Assembly (NCBI GenBank): GCA_037576195.1
Contig: CM075103.1
Location: 34,680,723 to 34,744,722 of the forward strand
Origin: Phytoseiulus persimilis
Taxonomy: Eukaryota; Arthropoda; Arachnida; Mesostigmata; Phytoseiidae
Length of the DNA stretch: 64,000 bases
Direction: 5' to 3'
The number at the start of each line of letters is the position of its first letter. Position 1 is the stretch's first letter. The notes under the pieces are model-generated. The model ran no database searches, had not been told where the DNA came from, and was given only the letters and a program-made list of their open reading frames with translations. Shown here piece by piece: positions 11,042 to 22,280 of the stretch. Made by a program: the position numbers and the translations under genes.

Positions 11042-12838
11042 CGCTACGTCAGAAGCGCCGACAATCCGTCAGACATCGTTTCCCGAGGCACAGACATCAC
11101 CACCATCGACAGCCGTTCCAGATGGCTCCATGGCCCGCAGTGGCTCCGCGACCCGAGCTGGAAAGTACCTGTGGAGACTCAGGCGGAGGAGACTTCCGAG
11201 GAACTGAAGACTGCCACAGCGGCTAGCTTCCTAACGCTTCACTGCACTGCTGACAATCCGGTGGACGAATTGCTGTGCACAAACCGGCTCTCGTCGTGGT
11301 TCAAGCTCTTACGTGCTCAGGCGTTTTGCAATCGTCTGCGAGCTTTTGCGCAGTCTCTCAAGGCCCGAAAGTACCGAGCAGCGCTCCCGGCCCGCAGAGC
11401 CACGCTCCGCTCAGCGGCCAAGAGGACCCTCAGACTCAGCACGGAGGAATACCGTCAAGCAGAGCAGGACCTCATCAGAAGAATCCAGTCCCGATATTTC
11501 CCGTCCGAGCTCGCGCAAGATTGTGGGAACATCCCGAAATCCAGCCCACTAGCCGAATACCATCCGTTCATTGACCCGGACGGCGTTTTGCGCTGTAGAT
11601 CGCGCCTGGAAAATTCCGCTGATCTCTCTTATGACGCCAAGTTCCCGATAATTTTTCCGAGCAACGATGGCTGGGCCAGGCTACTCATCCTGTATGTCCA
11701 CGCCAAGGACTGCTGGCACTGGGGCGGAGTGGCCATGACACTCCAGGAGCTCCGGAAACGTTTCTTCATCCTGAAAGCCCGGCGGTTGACGACCGCGGCA
11801 CTCAAATCGTGTCCAGGTTGCAGGAAATTCAATGCCAAACCAGCCGCGGAACCAACGCCACCCCTCCCCAGTTTCCGTGTGGAACAGACCCCGCCATTCC
11901 TTTTCTGTGGAGTGGACTTCGCAGGGCCGCTGTTCTACAGGAACGAAGACGGGCGCCGCTGCAAGGGCTACCTCTTACTGTTCTCATGCGCTGTCTCACG
12001 CGCCATTCACATCGAACTTACGACTGATATGTCTGCGTTCGAAGTGCTCAGAGGGCTTCAGAAATTTCTCCATCGCTACCCGTCTGCAAGGAATTTCTTT
12101 TCCGATAACGGCGCGTCCTTTCGCCGCGCGAGCGTCGAGCTCCGAATCATCTACGAGAACATCGCCGACGGTTACATCGCCGACTGGCTCGTCCGATCGC
12201 GAATCACTTGGAGATTCATCACCCCAGCGGCTCCATGGGTCGGTGCTTTCTGGGAACGATCCGTCGGTTCGGTCAAGCGTTGTCTTCGCAAGGTGCTGGG
12301 AACTTCAATGCCGTTCTTTCGAGACCTCGAGGTTATCATCGCCGGGGCTGTGGCTGTTGTCAATCGCCGACCCATGACTGCTGTGTCGACAGACCCCAAC
12401 GAGATCAGGGCGCTGTCCCCAGCCAATTTGATTTACGGCGATGAAGGTGACAACCTGATCCCGCAGACCACGGGCATCCCATTGCGCAACGCTGATATTG
12501 GTGCTGTCTCTTTCTCCAAGCGTTGGCTCTTTCAGCAGCGCACGCTTGCCGCGTTTTGGGAAAGGTTTCGAACCGAGTACCTTGTTTACCTACGCACAGC
12601 AATGCAGCGACGGCCGGTCGCGCAGCGTTCGCTCAGAGAGGGCGACGTTTGCCTACTCAAGGACGCCGACAAGTCTCGCGCTTACTGGCCCCTGGTGAGA
12701 GTTAAGCGGCTGCTGAGAAGTTCGGACGACGGTCGAGCCCGATCCTGCGTCATTGGAACGACAAACGGCAATGAACTCACCCGGCCAATCAAGCTACTCT
12801 ATCCACTGGAGGGAGACAATCCGGACCCGCTCCACTGA
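11042..12838 (+). pseudogene. BEL/Pao integrase (C-terminal part of pol)
   Basis: Same frame as the RT/RNase H segment, immediately after the nonsense codon. It shows the RSADNPSDI-SRG junction, an HHCC zinc region (HAKDCWHWGG...CPGC) and the DDE triad: GVDFAGPL, FSDNGASF and PWVGAFWERSVGSVK. A C-terminal DUF5641-type region ends at TGA 12836-12838. Integrase would join the cDNA to the host chromosome. This half is open for more than 550 codons, so decay of the element is probably recent. Confidence 0.85.
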
Positions 12839-13484
12839 CAGCTCGCCGCCCGCGTCAACGCATCTCGGACAAAGTCACCAACTCGCCATCCCCCAGGCCG
12901 GAAAACCCTTTTGTGATTCCGTTCAGCTCTGTAGCCATGTTAGTTCTTGTAGAGCGCACAGCTAGTCGTTCGTGGATTGGAAAGTGTTGTTGAATCCCAC
13001 GCAGTCGTGCTTGTTTCTTTCAAGCACGTCGCTTAGACCTAATCATTGTTCATCGACAGCCCCGATTGTACTCATTATGCTATTCCTACACACCCCGTTT
13101 CCCCGCTGGCTAGGGGCACAGGTCGGCCTACCCACCTCGTCCACCAATGCAATGCTTTTCAGGGACCGAGGCACAGCTAGGCACACTGTGTTAGCACCAC
13201 GCGCTTCCAGGCCGCGCGACTATTCACCGTCGGAGAGCACGTTGGAATGTGCTCCAACATCCACGCCGCCATCAGCCAAGTCGCTCGGCGCGCGGTCGAG
13301 GCGACACCGCTGGACTTGGAAACCGACTCGCTCACGACGGGTCGAATGTCGCGAGGGTTGGCGAGACTTCTTGGGTCCACGGCAAATGTTAAACGCTCGA
13401 TCTGAAATGTGACTCCGCGCCTGACTCGGGAGTGTTCTTTGTAATGTAGAAAGGCGCCCATTGCGCTTTCCCGGCCCCGGGGAG
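12839..13484 (+). other. BEL/Pao 3' untranslated region
   Basis: 646 bp between the pol stop and the 3' LTR. A 146-codon open frame (12972-13412) has biased composition and no similarity I recognise to envelope proteins, so I treat it as noncoding. The purine-rich CCCCGGGGAG just before 13485 could serve as the polypurine tract. Confidence 0.5.
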
Positions 13485-13812
13485 TGTCACGGATTAACAT
13501 CCGGTGCGGGCTTTAGGTATCAATCAAGAGCATCTTCTCGACGCGAGCGGCGTTCAGGCCGCTGCGCGTCGTTCTAAATAAACCACGTGCACCGCGGCGG
13601 CTACTGCGGCGGGGGCGAGGGAAAAAGAGTAACACCGCTCCCATCAGAGGGAACAATAGTGTGTTTTGCATTTCTCGGCGTGGCTCGTCACGCCGGCTTC
13701 CTGTGCACGGCTTCACCCAGTAAAACACCCCCTCCCCGAAAGTTGCCACCGCGGTTACACCGGTCGCGAGCCCCTCGTGTTCTCCTTCCGCTTCTCCGTC
13801 TGGTGCGCGACA
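13485..13812 (+). repeat. 3' LTR of the BEL/Pao element
   Basis: A 328-bp segment bounded by TGTCAC...GCGACA, the TG...CA ends of an LTR, preceded by a purine-rich tract. It contains AATAAA at 13577-13582. The right end joins R1 3' UTR sequence directly at 13813. The matching 5' LTR is not in the assembled sequence, so the call rests on end motifs and position. Confidence 0.65.
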
Positions 13813-14747
13813 GGGAAATCCCTTCGGATACAAGAGATAGGACTTTCGTCCGTTACCCTAGTTATGAGGTGTGTCCTCTAAAACCCCTCCCTCCGCCCTT
13901 TTGGTGACTGGGCACTCAGGGCAAGCCCTGTATTGTATTACTTCCGGGTCACCAAGGGCCGTCCGCTTCGTCAGTCAGCTCTCGTCTCCCTTTTTTGTTT
14001 ATCTATTCTCCGTTCTGTCTTGCGGCTAGGGTTCCCTACGGGACCTCAGGCATAGTTTGCCCGTTTAGTTCTGCGTTTCTTCGCATGAGCATGTTCTCCT
14101 TTTTTTTGAGTATACATCCTATTTTGCGTGAGATTAAATTCCACTTACCTTCATTTTGCAGCATCTTTTGGACCAGTTCTGGGACCGAGCCTCCTTCTAA
14201 GCCTCGTCTTGGCTGAGACAGCGCTTCGCAAGTGAAGACCGTATGATCCACATCGTCTTCTGCCCCTGAATCGCAAATGATGCACAGTGGGCTAGGAGCT
14301 TTCTTGAAGCGATGGAGGTACTTCTGGAAATCTCCGTGTCCTGTGAGGACTTGGGTTGTGTGGTACGTTAGTTCACCGAATTCCCGCTTGTACCAGCTTC
14401 GCAGATCCGATATGCTATCGTAGGTCGTTCTGCCGGTCAGCGAGCTGCTCCAAGATTGTTGCCACTTGTTGAGCGTCTCTTCGCGTATCTCTTCATCCTT
14501 TTTGTGGGCCTCCTCGTCACTTCCGGACTCATCGTCCCCATCTCGGATCTTGTCGCGCCTGTAGGTCTCCACTCTCTCCTGCGCTAGGAAGGGCCAGGGG
14601 ATCGCGCGGGCCAGCACAAGCAACGCTGAAGTGGATACCGTGCGATAGGCTCTAGTGATCCTTATCGCGGTGATTCTTTGCGCTCGTTCCAGAGCGTCTC
14701 TGTTCTTTTTGTATCGCAGCGCAGATGGACTCCAAATAGGGGCGGAG
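13813..14747 (-). pseudogene. R1-clade non-LTR fragment: ORF2 C-terminus with intron and 3' UTR
   Basis: Minus-strand copy of the last about 230 codons of the R1-like ORF2 found complete at 22281-25310, plus its 3' UTR. The C-terminal cysteine knuckle (CIICDSGAEDDVDH...C) is present. Unlike the other copy it carries 113 extra bases at 14036-14148 with perfect splice signals. Reading through them gives a different C-terminus and a stop at the intron end. The 5' side stops at GGGCGG, where it joins an oppositely oriented piece of the same 3' UTR at about 14748. It lacks most of ORF2 and cannot move by itself. Confidence 0.85.
14036..14148 (-). other. GT-AG intron inside the R1-clade ORF2 copy
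   Basis: On the minus strand the segment begins GTAAGT after AAG and ends CCGTAG before GG. The second copy near 22350 lacks exactly these 113 bases and joins ATGAAG to GGAACC. Exact removal at consensus donor and acceptor positions is the signature of splicing rather than random deletion. Removing it swaps the C-terminal tail of ORF2. The pyrimidine tract is weak. Confidence 0.75.
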
Positions 14748-14853
14748 GGAGGGGTTTTAGAGGACACACCTCATAACTAGGGTAACGGACGAAAGTCCTA
14801 TCTCTTGTATCCGAAGGGATTTCCCCTCCCGCCAGAAAAAAAAAAAAAAAAAG
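14748..14853 (+). mobile_element. R1-clade 3' end with 18-A tail, facing the array
   Basis: Plus-strand copy of the last about 90 bp of the R1 3' UTR, ending CTCCCGCCAG and then A x18 (14836-14853). It is inverted relative to 13813-14747, and the join has GGGCGGAGGGAGG microhomology. The A-tail abuts GACTTGAAAAAGC of the 45-bp repeat, the same junction as at 22087. This segment and 13813-14747 look like one rearranged insertion with an inverted 5' part. Confidence 0.8.
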
Positions 14854-17800
14854 ACTTGAAAAAGCATGGTCAGATTGGTCCCGAAATCACCCCTCCAGAC
14901 TTGAAAAAGCATGGTCAGATTGGTCCCAGAATCACCCCTCCAGACTTGAAAAAGCATGGTCAGATTGGTCCCGAAATCACCCCTCCAGACTTGAAAAAGC
15001 ATGGTCAGATTGGTCCCAGAATCACCCCTCCAGACTTGAAAAAGCATGGTCAGATTGGTCCCGAAATCACCCCTCCAGACTTGAAAAAGCATAGTCAGAT
15101 TGGTCTCAGGATCAGCCTTTGAGACTTGGAAAGTGATGGTCAGATTGGTCCCAGAATCACCCCTCCAGACTTGAAAAAGCATGGTCAGATTGGTCCCGGA
15201 GTCACCCCTCCAGACTTGAAAAAGCATGGTCAGATTGGTCTCAGGATCAGCCTTTGAGACTTGGAAAGTGATGGTCAGATTAGTCCCGAAATCACCCCTC
15301 CAGACTTGAAAAAGCATGGTCAGATTGGTCCCAGAATCACCCCTCCAGACTTGAAAAAGCATGGTCAGATTGGTCCCGAAATCACCCCTCCAGACTTGAA
15401 AAAGCATGGTCAGATTGGTCGCAGGATCAGCCTTAGAGACTTGGAAAGTGATGGTCAGATTGGTCCCGAAATCACCCCTCCAGACATGAAAAAGCATAGT
15501 CAGATTGGTCGCAGGATCAGCCTTTGAGACTTGGAAAGTGATGGTCAGATTAGTCCCGAAATCACCCCTCCAGACATGAAAAAGCATGGTCAGATTGGTC
15601 CCAGAATCACCCCTCCAGACTTGAAAAAGCATGGTCAGACTGGTCCCGGAATCACCCCTCCAGACTTGAAAAAGCATAGTCAGATTGGTCCCGGAGTCAC
15701 CCCTCCAGACTTGAAAAAGCATGGTCAGATTGGTCTCAGGATCAGCCTTTGAGACTTGGAAAGTGATGGTCAGATTAGTCCCGAAATCACCCCTCCAGAC
15801 TTGAAAAAGCATGGTCAGATTGGTCCCAGAATCACCCCTCCAGACTTGAAAAAGCATGGTCAGATTGGTCCCGAAATCACCCCTCCAGACTTGAAAAAGC
15901 ATGGTCAGATTAGTCCCGGAGTCACCCCTCCAGACTTGAAAAAGCATGGTCAGATTGGTCCCGAAATCACCCCTCCAGACATGAAAAAGCATAGTCAGAT
16001 TGGTCGCAGGATCAGCCTTTGAGACTTGGAAAGTGATGGTCAGATTAGTCCCGAAATCACCCCTCCAGACATGAAAAAGCATGGTCAGATTGGTCCCAGA
16101 ATCACCCCTCCAGACTTGAAAAAGCATGGTCAGACTGGTCCCGGAATCACCCCTCCAGACTTGAAAAAGCATAGTCAGATTGGTCCCGGAATCACCCCTC
16201 CAGACTTGAAAAAGCATGGTCAGATTGGTCCCGGAATCACCCCTCCAGGCTTGAAAAAGCATGGTCAGATTGGTCTCGGAATGAACCTCCAGGCTTGGAG
16301 GAGGATGGTCAGATTGGTCCCGAAATCACCCCTCCAAACTTGAAAAAGCATGGTCAGATTAGTCCCGAAATCACCCCTCCAGACTTGAAAAAGCATGGTC
16401 AGATTTGTCCCGGAATCACCCCTCCAGACTTGAAAAAGCATAGTCAGATTGGTCTCAGGATCAGCCTTTGAGACTTGGAAAGTGATGGTCAGATTGGTCC
16501 CAGAATCACCCCTCCAGACTTGAAAAAGCATGGCCAGATTGGTCCCGGAATCACCTCTCCAGACTTGAGAAAGCATGGTCAGATTGGTCTCAGGATCAGC
16601 CTTTGAGACTTGGAAAGTGATGGTCAGATTAGTCCCGGAATCACCCCTCCAGACTTGAAAAAGCATGGTCAGATTGGTCTCAGGATCAGCCTTTGAGACT
16701 TGGAAAGTGATGGTCAGATTAGTCCCGGAGTCACCCCTCCAGACTTGAAAAAGCATGGTCAGATTGGTCTCAGGATCAGCCTTTGAGACTTCGAAAGTGA
16801 TGGTCAGATTAGTCCCGAAATCACCCCTCCAGATTTGAAAAAGCATGGTCAGATTGGTCCCAGAATCACCCCTCCAGACTTGAAAAAGCATGGTCAGACT
16901 GGTCCCGGAATCACCCCTCCAGACTTGAAAAAGCATAGTCAGATTGGTCCCGGAATCATCCCTCCAGACTTGAAAAAGCATGGTCAGATTGGTCTCAGGA
17001 TCAGCCTTTGAGACTTGGAAAGTGATGGTCAGATTAGTTCCGAAATCACCCCTCCAGACTTGAAAAAGCATGGTCAGATTGGTCTCAGGATCAGCCTTTG
17101 AGACTTGGAAAGTGATGGTCAGATTTGTCCCGGAATCACCCCTCCAGACTTGAAAAAGCATGGTCAGATTGGTCCCGGAATCACCTCTCCAGACTTGAGA
17201 AAGCATGGTCAGATTGGTCTCAGGATCAGCCTTTGAGACTTGGAAAGTGATGGTCAGATTAGTCCCGGAATCACCCCTCCAGACTTGAGAAAGCATGGTC
17301 AGATTGGTCCCGAAATCACCCCTCCAGACTTGAAAAAGCATGGTCAGATTGGTCCCAGAATCACCCCTCCAGACTTGGAAAAGCATGGTCAGATTGGTCC
17401 CGAAATCACCCCTCCAGACTTGAAAAAGCATGGTCAGATTGGTCGCAGGATCAGCCTTTGAGACTTGGAAAGTGATGGTCAGATTGGTCACGAAATCACC
17501 CCTCCAGACTTGAAAAAGCATGGTCAGATTAGTCCCGGAGTCACCCCTCCAGACTTGAAAAAGCATGGTCAGATTGGTCTCAGGATCAGCCTTTGAGACT
17601 TGGAAAGTGATGGTCAGATTAGTCCCGAAATCACCCCTCCAGACTTGAAAAAGCATGGTCAGATTGGTCCCAGAATCACCCCTCCAGACTTGAAAAAGCA
17701 TGGTCAGACTGGTCCCGGAATCACCCCTCCAGACTTGAAAAAGCATAGTCAGATTGGTCCCGGAATCACCCCTCCAGACTTGAAAAAGCATGGTCAGATT

Positions 17801-18736
17801 GGTCCCGGAATCACCCCTCCAGGCTTGAAAAAGCATGGTCAGATTGGTCTCGGAATGAACCTCCAGGCTTGGAGGAGGATGGTCAGATTGGTCCCGGAAT
17901 CACCCCTCCAGCTTTTGAAAAGAATGATCAGATTGGTCTCGGAATGACCTCTCCAGGTTTCGAGAAGTATGGTCAGATTCGTCTCGGAATCATCCTTCAG
18001 ACTTGAGAAAGTATTGTCAGATTGGTCTCGGAATGACCCCTCCAGCTTTTGAAAAGAATGGTCAGATTGGTCTCGGAATGACCTCTCCAGACCTGAAAAA
18101 GCATGGTCAGATTGGTCCCAGAATCACCCCTCCAGACTTGAAAAAGCATGGTCAGATTGGTCTCAGAATCAGCCTTTGAGACTTGGAAAGTGTTGGTCAG
18201 ATTGGTCCCGAAATCACCCCTCCAGACTTGAAAAAGCATGGTCAGATTGGTCCCGGAATCACCCCTCCAGACTTGAAAGAGCATGGTCAGATTGGTCTCA
18301 GGATCAGCCTTTGAGACTTGGAAAGTGATGGTCAGATTAGTCCCGAAATCACCCCTCCAGACTTGGGAAAGCATGGTCAGATTGGTCCCGAAATCACCCC
18401 TCCAGACTTGAAAAAGCATGGTCAGATTGGTCTCAGGATCAGCCTCTGAGACTTGGAAAGTGATGGTCAGATTAGTCCCGGAATCACCCCTCCAGACTTG
18501 AGAAAGCATGGTCAGATTGGTCCCGAAATCACCCCTCCAGACTTGAAAAAGCATGGTCAGATTAGTCCCGAAATCACCCCTCCAGACTTGAAAAAGCATG
18601 GTCAGATTGGTCCCGGAATCACCCTTCCAGGCTTGAAAAAGCATGGTCAGATTGGTCTCGGAATGAACCTCCAGGCTTGGAGGAGGATGGTCAGATTGGT
18701 CCCGGAATCACCCCTCCAGCTTTTGAAAAGAATGAT
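14854..18736 (+). repeat. 45-bp satellite array, left inner (about 86 units)
   Basis: Units of the form CAGATTGGTCCCGAAATCAC-CCCTCCAGACTTGAAAAAGCATGGT alternate with a second type carrying CTCAGGATCAGCCTTTGAGACTTGGAAAGTGATGG (split over two units). The subfamily differs from the outer left array (GACTTGAAAAAGC instead of GAGTTGGGAAGTAATGC). Larger blocks recur: the stretch around 14.85-16.26 kb resembles 16.3-17.85 kb. The open frames of about 500 codons on the minus strand are by-products of the 45-bp period. Confidence 0.95.
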
Positions 18737-19191
18737 AACAACAAATCGTTCACATTTCCAATATTCTTTTCCGGTTCCTCCAGGAGTTACTCGTTTCCTG
18801 CAGGCTGTGGTGTGACGAATGGACGAGTTGAATGTTCAGAGGTCATAATACTATAAGACTGGCATTCCATTAGATTGGTCTCGGAATGACCTCTCCAGGT
18901 TTCGAGAAGTATGGTCAGATTCGACCATTCTTTTCAAAAGCTGGAGGGGTCATTCCGAGACCAATCTGACAATACTTTCTCAAGTCTGAAGGATGATTCC
19001 GAGACGAATCTGACCATACTTCTCGAAACCTGGCGAGGTCATTCCGAGACCAATCTAATGGAATGCCAGTCTTATAGTATTATGACCTCTGAACATTCAA
19101 CTCGTCCATTCGTCACACCACAGCCTGCAGGAAACGAGTTACTCCTGGAGGAACCGGAAAAGAATATTGGAAATGTGAACGATTTGTTGTT
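18737..19191. repeat. Central palindrome with unique core arms
   Basis: Arms 18737-18923 and 19005-19191 are reverse complements with only about two mismatches seen (near 18786 and 18895), around an 81-bp spacer. Bases x and 37928-x pair, and the pairing continues outward into the satellite arrays. About 130 bp of each arm (18737-18870 and its mirror) is not satellite sequence and may be the original internal sequence of the foldback element. No coding potential is seen. Confidence 0.9.
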
Positions 19192-22086
19192 ATCATTCTT
19201 TTCAAAAGCTGGAGGGGTGATTCCGGGACCAATCTGACCATCCTCCTCCAAGCCTGGAGGTTCATTCCGAGACCAATCTGACCATGCTTTTTCAAGCCTG
19301 GAGGGGTGATTCCGGGACCAATCTGACCATGCTTTTTCAAGTCTGGAGGGGTGATTCCGGGACCAATCTGACCATCCTCCTCCAAGCCTGGAGGTTCATT
19401 CCGAGACCAATCTGACCATGCTTTTTCAAGCCTGGAGGGGTGATTCCGGGACCAATCTGACCATGCTTTTTCAAGTCTGGAGGGGTGATTCCGGGACCAA
19501 TCTGACTATGCTTTTTCAAGTCTGGAGGGATGATTCCGGGACCAGTCTGACCATGCTTTCTCAAGTCTGGAGGGGTGATTCTGGGACCAATCTGACCATG
19601 CTTTTTCAAGTCTGGAGGGGTGATTTCGGGACTAATCTGACCATCACTTTCCAAGTCTCAAAGGCTGATCCTGAGACCAATCTGACCATGCTTTTTCAAG
19701 TCTGGAGGGGTGACTCCGGGACTAATCTGACCATGCTTTTTCAAGTCTGGAGGGGTGATTTCGTGACCAATCTGACCATCACTTTCCAAGTCTCAAAGGC
19801 TGATCCTGCGACCAATCTGACCATGCTTTTTCAAGTCTGGAGGGGTGATTTCGGGACCAATCTGACCATGCTTTTTCAAGTCTGGAGGGGTGATTCTGGG
19901 ACCAATCTGACCATGTTTTTTCAAGTCTGGAGGGGTGATTTCGGGACTAATCTGACCATCACTTTCCAAGTCTCAAAGGCTGATCCTGAGACCAATCTGA
20001 CCATGCTTTTTCAAGTCTGGAGGGGTGACTCCGGGACTAATCTGACCATGCTTTTCCAAGTCTGGAGGGGTGATCCCGGGACTAATCTGACCATGCTTTT
20101 TCAAGTCTGGAGGGGTGATTTCGGGACCAAACTGACCATCACTTTCCAAGTCTCAGAGGCTGATCCTGAAACCAATCTGACCATGCTTTTTCAAGTCTGG
20201 AGGGGTGATTTCGGGACCAATCTGACCATGCTTTCTCAAGTCTGGAGGGGTGATTTCGGGACTAATCTGACCATCACTTTCCAAGTCTCAAAGGCTGATC
20301 CTGAGACCAATCTGACCATGCTCTTTCAAGTCTGGAGGGGTGATTCCGGGACCAATCTGACCATGCTTTTTCAAGTCTGGAGGGGTGATTTCGGGACCAA
20401 TCTGACCAACACTTTCCAAGTCTCAAAGGCTGATTCTGAGACCAATCTGACCATGCTTTTTCAAGTCTGGAGGGGTGACTCCGGGACTAATCTGACCATG
20501 CTTTTTCAAGTCTGGAGGGGTGATTTCGGAACTAATCTGACCATCACTTTCCAAGTCTCAAAGGCTGATCCTGAGACCAATCTGACCATGCTTTTTCAAG
20601 TCTGGAGGGATGATTCCGGGACCAATCTGACTATGCTTTTTCAAGTCTGGAGGGGTGATTCCGGGACCAGTCTGACCATGCTTTTTCAAGTCTGGAGGGG
20701 TGACTCCGGGACTAATCTGACCATGCTTTTTCAAGTCTGGAGGGGTGATTTCGTGACCAATCTGACCATCACTTTCCAAGTCTCTAAGGCTGATCCTGCG
20801 ACCAATCTGACCATGCTTTTTCAAGTCTGGAGGGGTGATTTCGGGACCAATCTGACCATGCTTTTTCAAGTCTGGAGGGGTGATTCTGGTACCAATCTGA
20901 CCATGCTTTTTCAAGTCTGGAGAGGTCATTCCGAGACCAATCTGACCATTCTTTTCAAAAGCTGGAGGGGTCATTCCGAGACCAATCTGACAATACTTTC
21001 TCAAGTCTGAAGGATGATTCCGAGACGAATCTGACCATACTTCTCGAAACCTGGAGAGGTCATTCCGAGACCAATCTGATCATTCTTTTCAAAAGCTGGA
21101 GGGGTGATTCCGGGACCAATCTGACCATGCTTTTCCAAGTCTGGAGGGGTGATCCCGGGACTAATCTGACCATGCTTTTTCAAGTCTGGAGGGGTGATTT
21201 CGGGACCAAACTGACCATCACTTTCCAAGTCTCAGAGGCTGATCCTGAGACCAATCTGACCATGCTTTTTCAAGTCTGGAGGGGTGATTTCGGGACCAAT
21301 CTGACCATGCTTTCTCAAGTCTGGAGGGGTGATTTCGAGACTAATCTGACCATCACTTTCCAAGTCTCAAAGGCTGATCCTGAGACCAATCTGACCATGC
21401 TCTTTCAAGTCTGGAGGGGTGATTCCGGGACCAATCTGACCATGCTTTTTCAAGTCTGGAGGGGTGATTTCGGGACCAATCTGACCAACACTTTCCAAGT
21501 CTGGAGGGGTGATTTCGGGACTAATCTGACCATCACTTTCCAAGTCTCAAAGGCTGATCCTGAGACCAATCTGACCATGCTTTTTCAAGTCTGGAGGGGT
21601 GACTCCGGGACTAATCTGACCATGCTTTTCCAAGTCTGGAGGGGTGATCCCGGGACTAATCTGACCATGCTTTTTCAAGTCTGGAGGGGTGATTTCGGGA
21701 CCAAACTGACCATCACTTTCCAAGTCTCAGAGGCTGATCCTGAAACCAATCTGACCATGCTTTTTCAAGTCTGGAGGGATGATTCCGGGACCAATCTGAC
21801 TATGCTTTTTCAAGTCTGGAGGGGTGATTCCGGGACCAGTCTGACCATGCTTTTTCAAGTCTGGAGGGGTGACTCCGGGACTAATCTGACCATGCTTTTT
21901 CAAGTCTGGAGGGGTGATTTCGTGACCAATCTGACCATCACTTTCCAAGTCTCTAAGGCTGATCCTGCGACCAATCTGACCATGCTTTTTGAAGTCTGGA
22001 GGGGTGATTTCGGGACCAATCTGACCATGCTTTTTCAAGTCTGGAGGGGTGATTCTGGTACCAATCTGACCATGCTTTTTCAAGTC
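19192..22086 (-). repeat. 45-bp satellite array, right inner (inverted)
   Basis: The same subfamily as 14854-18736 but in reverse orientation. It is about 1 kb shorter than its mirror arm, so copy number has changed since the palindrome formed. Sub-blocks recur inside it (for example about 20.1-21.0 kb against 21.15-22.0 kb). The last 13 bp, GCTTTTTCAAGTC (22074-22086), form one side of the R1 target-site duplication. Confidence 0.95.
22074..22086. repeat. Target-site duplication, 3' side of R1 insertion
   Basis: GCTTTTTCAAGTC, identical to 30267-30279. The element's A-tail begins directly after it. On the other strand the target reads GACTTGAAAAAGC. Confidence 0.7.
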
Positions 22087-22112
22087 TTTTTTTTTTTTTT
22101 TTTTTTTTTTTT

Positions 22113-22280
22113 CTGGCGGGAGGGGAAATCCCTTCGGATACAAGAGATAGGACTTTCGTCCGTTACCCTAGTTATGAGGTGTGTCCTCTAAAACCCCTCC
22201 CTCCGCCCTTTTGGTGACTGGGCACTCAGGGCAAGCCCTGTATTGTATTACTTCCGGGTCACCAAGGGCCGTCCGCTTCG
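22113..22280 (-). other. 3' UTR of the R1-clade element
   Basis: 168 bp between the ORF2 stop and the poly-A tail. The same UTR appears twice near the left array (13813-14030 and 14748-14835). No AATAAA is seen immediately upstream of the tail, in line with R1-type elements that depend on 3' UTR recognition rather than a standard polyadenylation signal. Confidence 0.7.

Larger units (their letters stand above)
7458..13812 (+). mobile_element. Decayed BEL/Pao LTR retrotransposon
   Basis: Gene order is gag (DUF1759-type), zinc knuckles, aspartic protease, reverse transcriptase, RNase H, integrase and 3' LTR, the order of the BEL/Pao family. The 5' LTR lies in the gap or is missing. At least three frame changes (near 7950, 9440 and 9700) and one stop (11039-11041) break the polyprotein. 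The right end is inserted into the 3' UTR of an R1-clade fragment, since 13813 continues that UTR without a break, so the BEL insertion is younger than that R1 fragment. Confidence 0.9.

Noticed and set aside
12972-13412. Possible envelope gene between BEL pol and the LTR
   Set aside because: Biased composition, no signal or transmembrane pattern and no cysteine pattern of envelope proteins.
14757-22191. Open frames of about 350-530 codons (WRGDSGTNLT repeats) in the inner arrays
   Set aside because: Same artefact of the 45-bp period. They run through the poly-A junctions into R1 UTR sequence.
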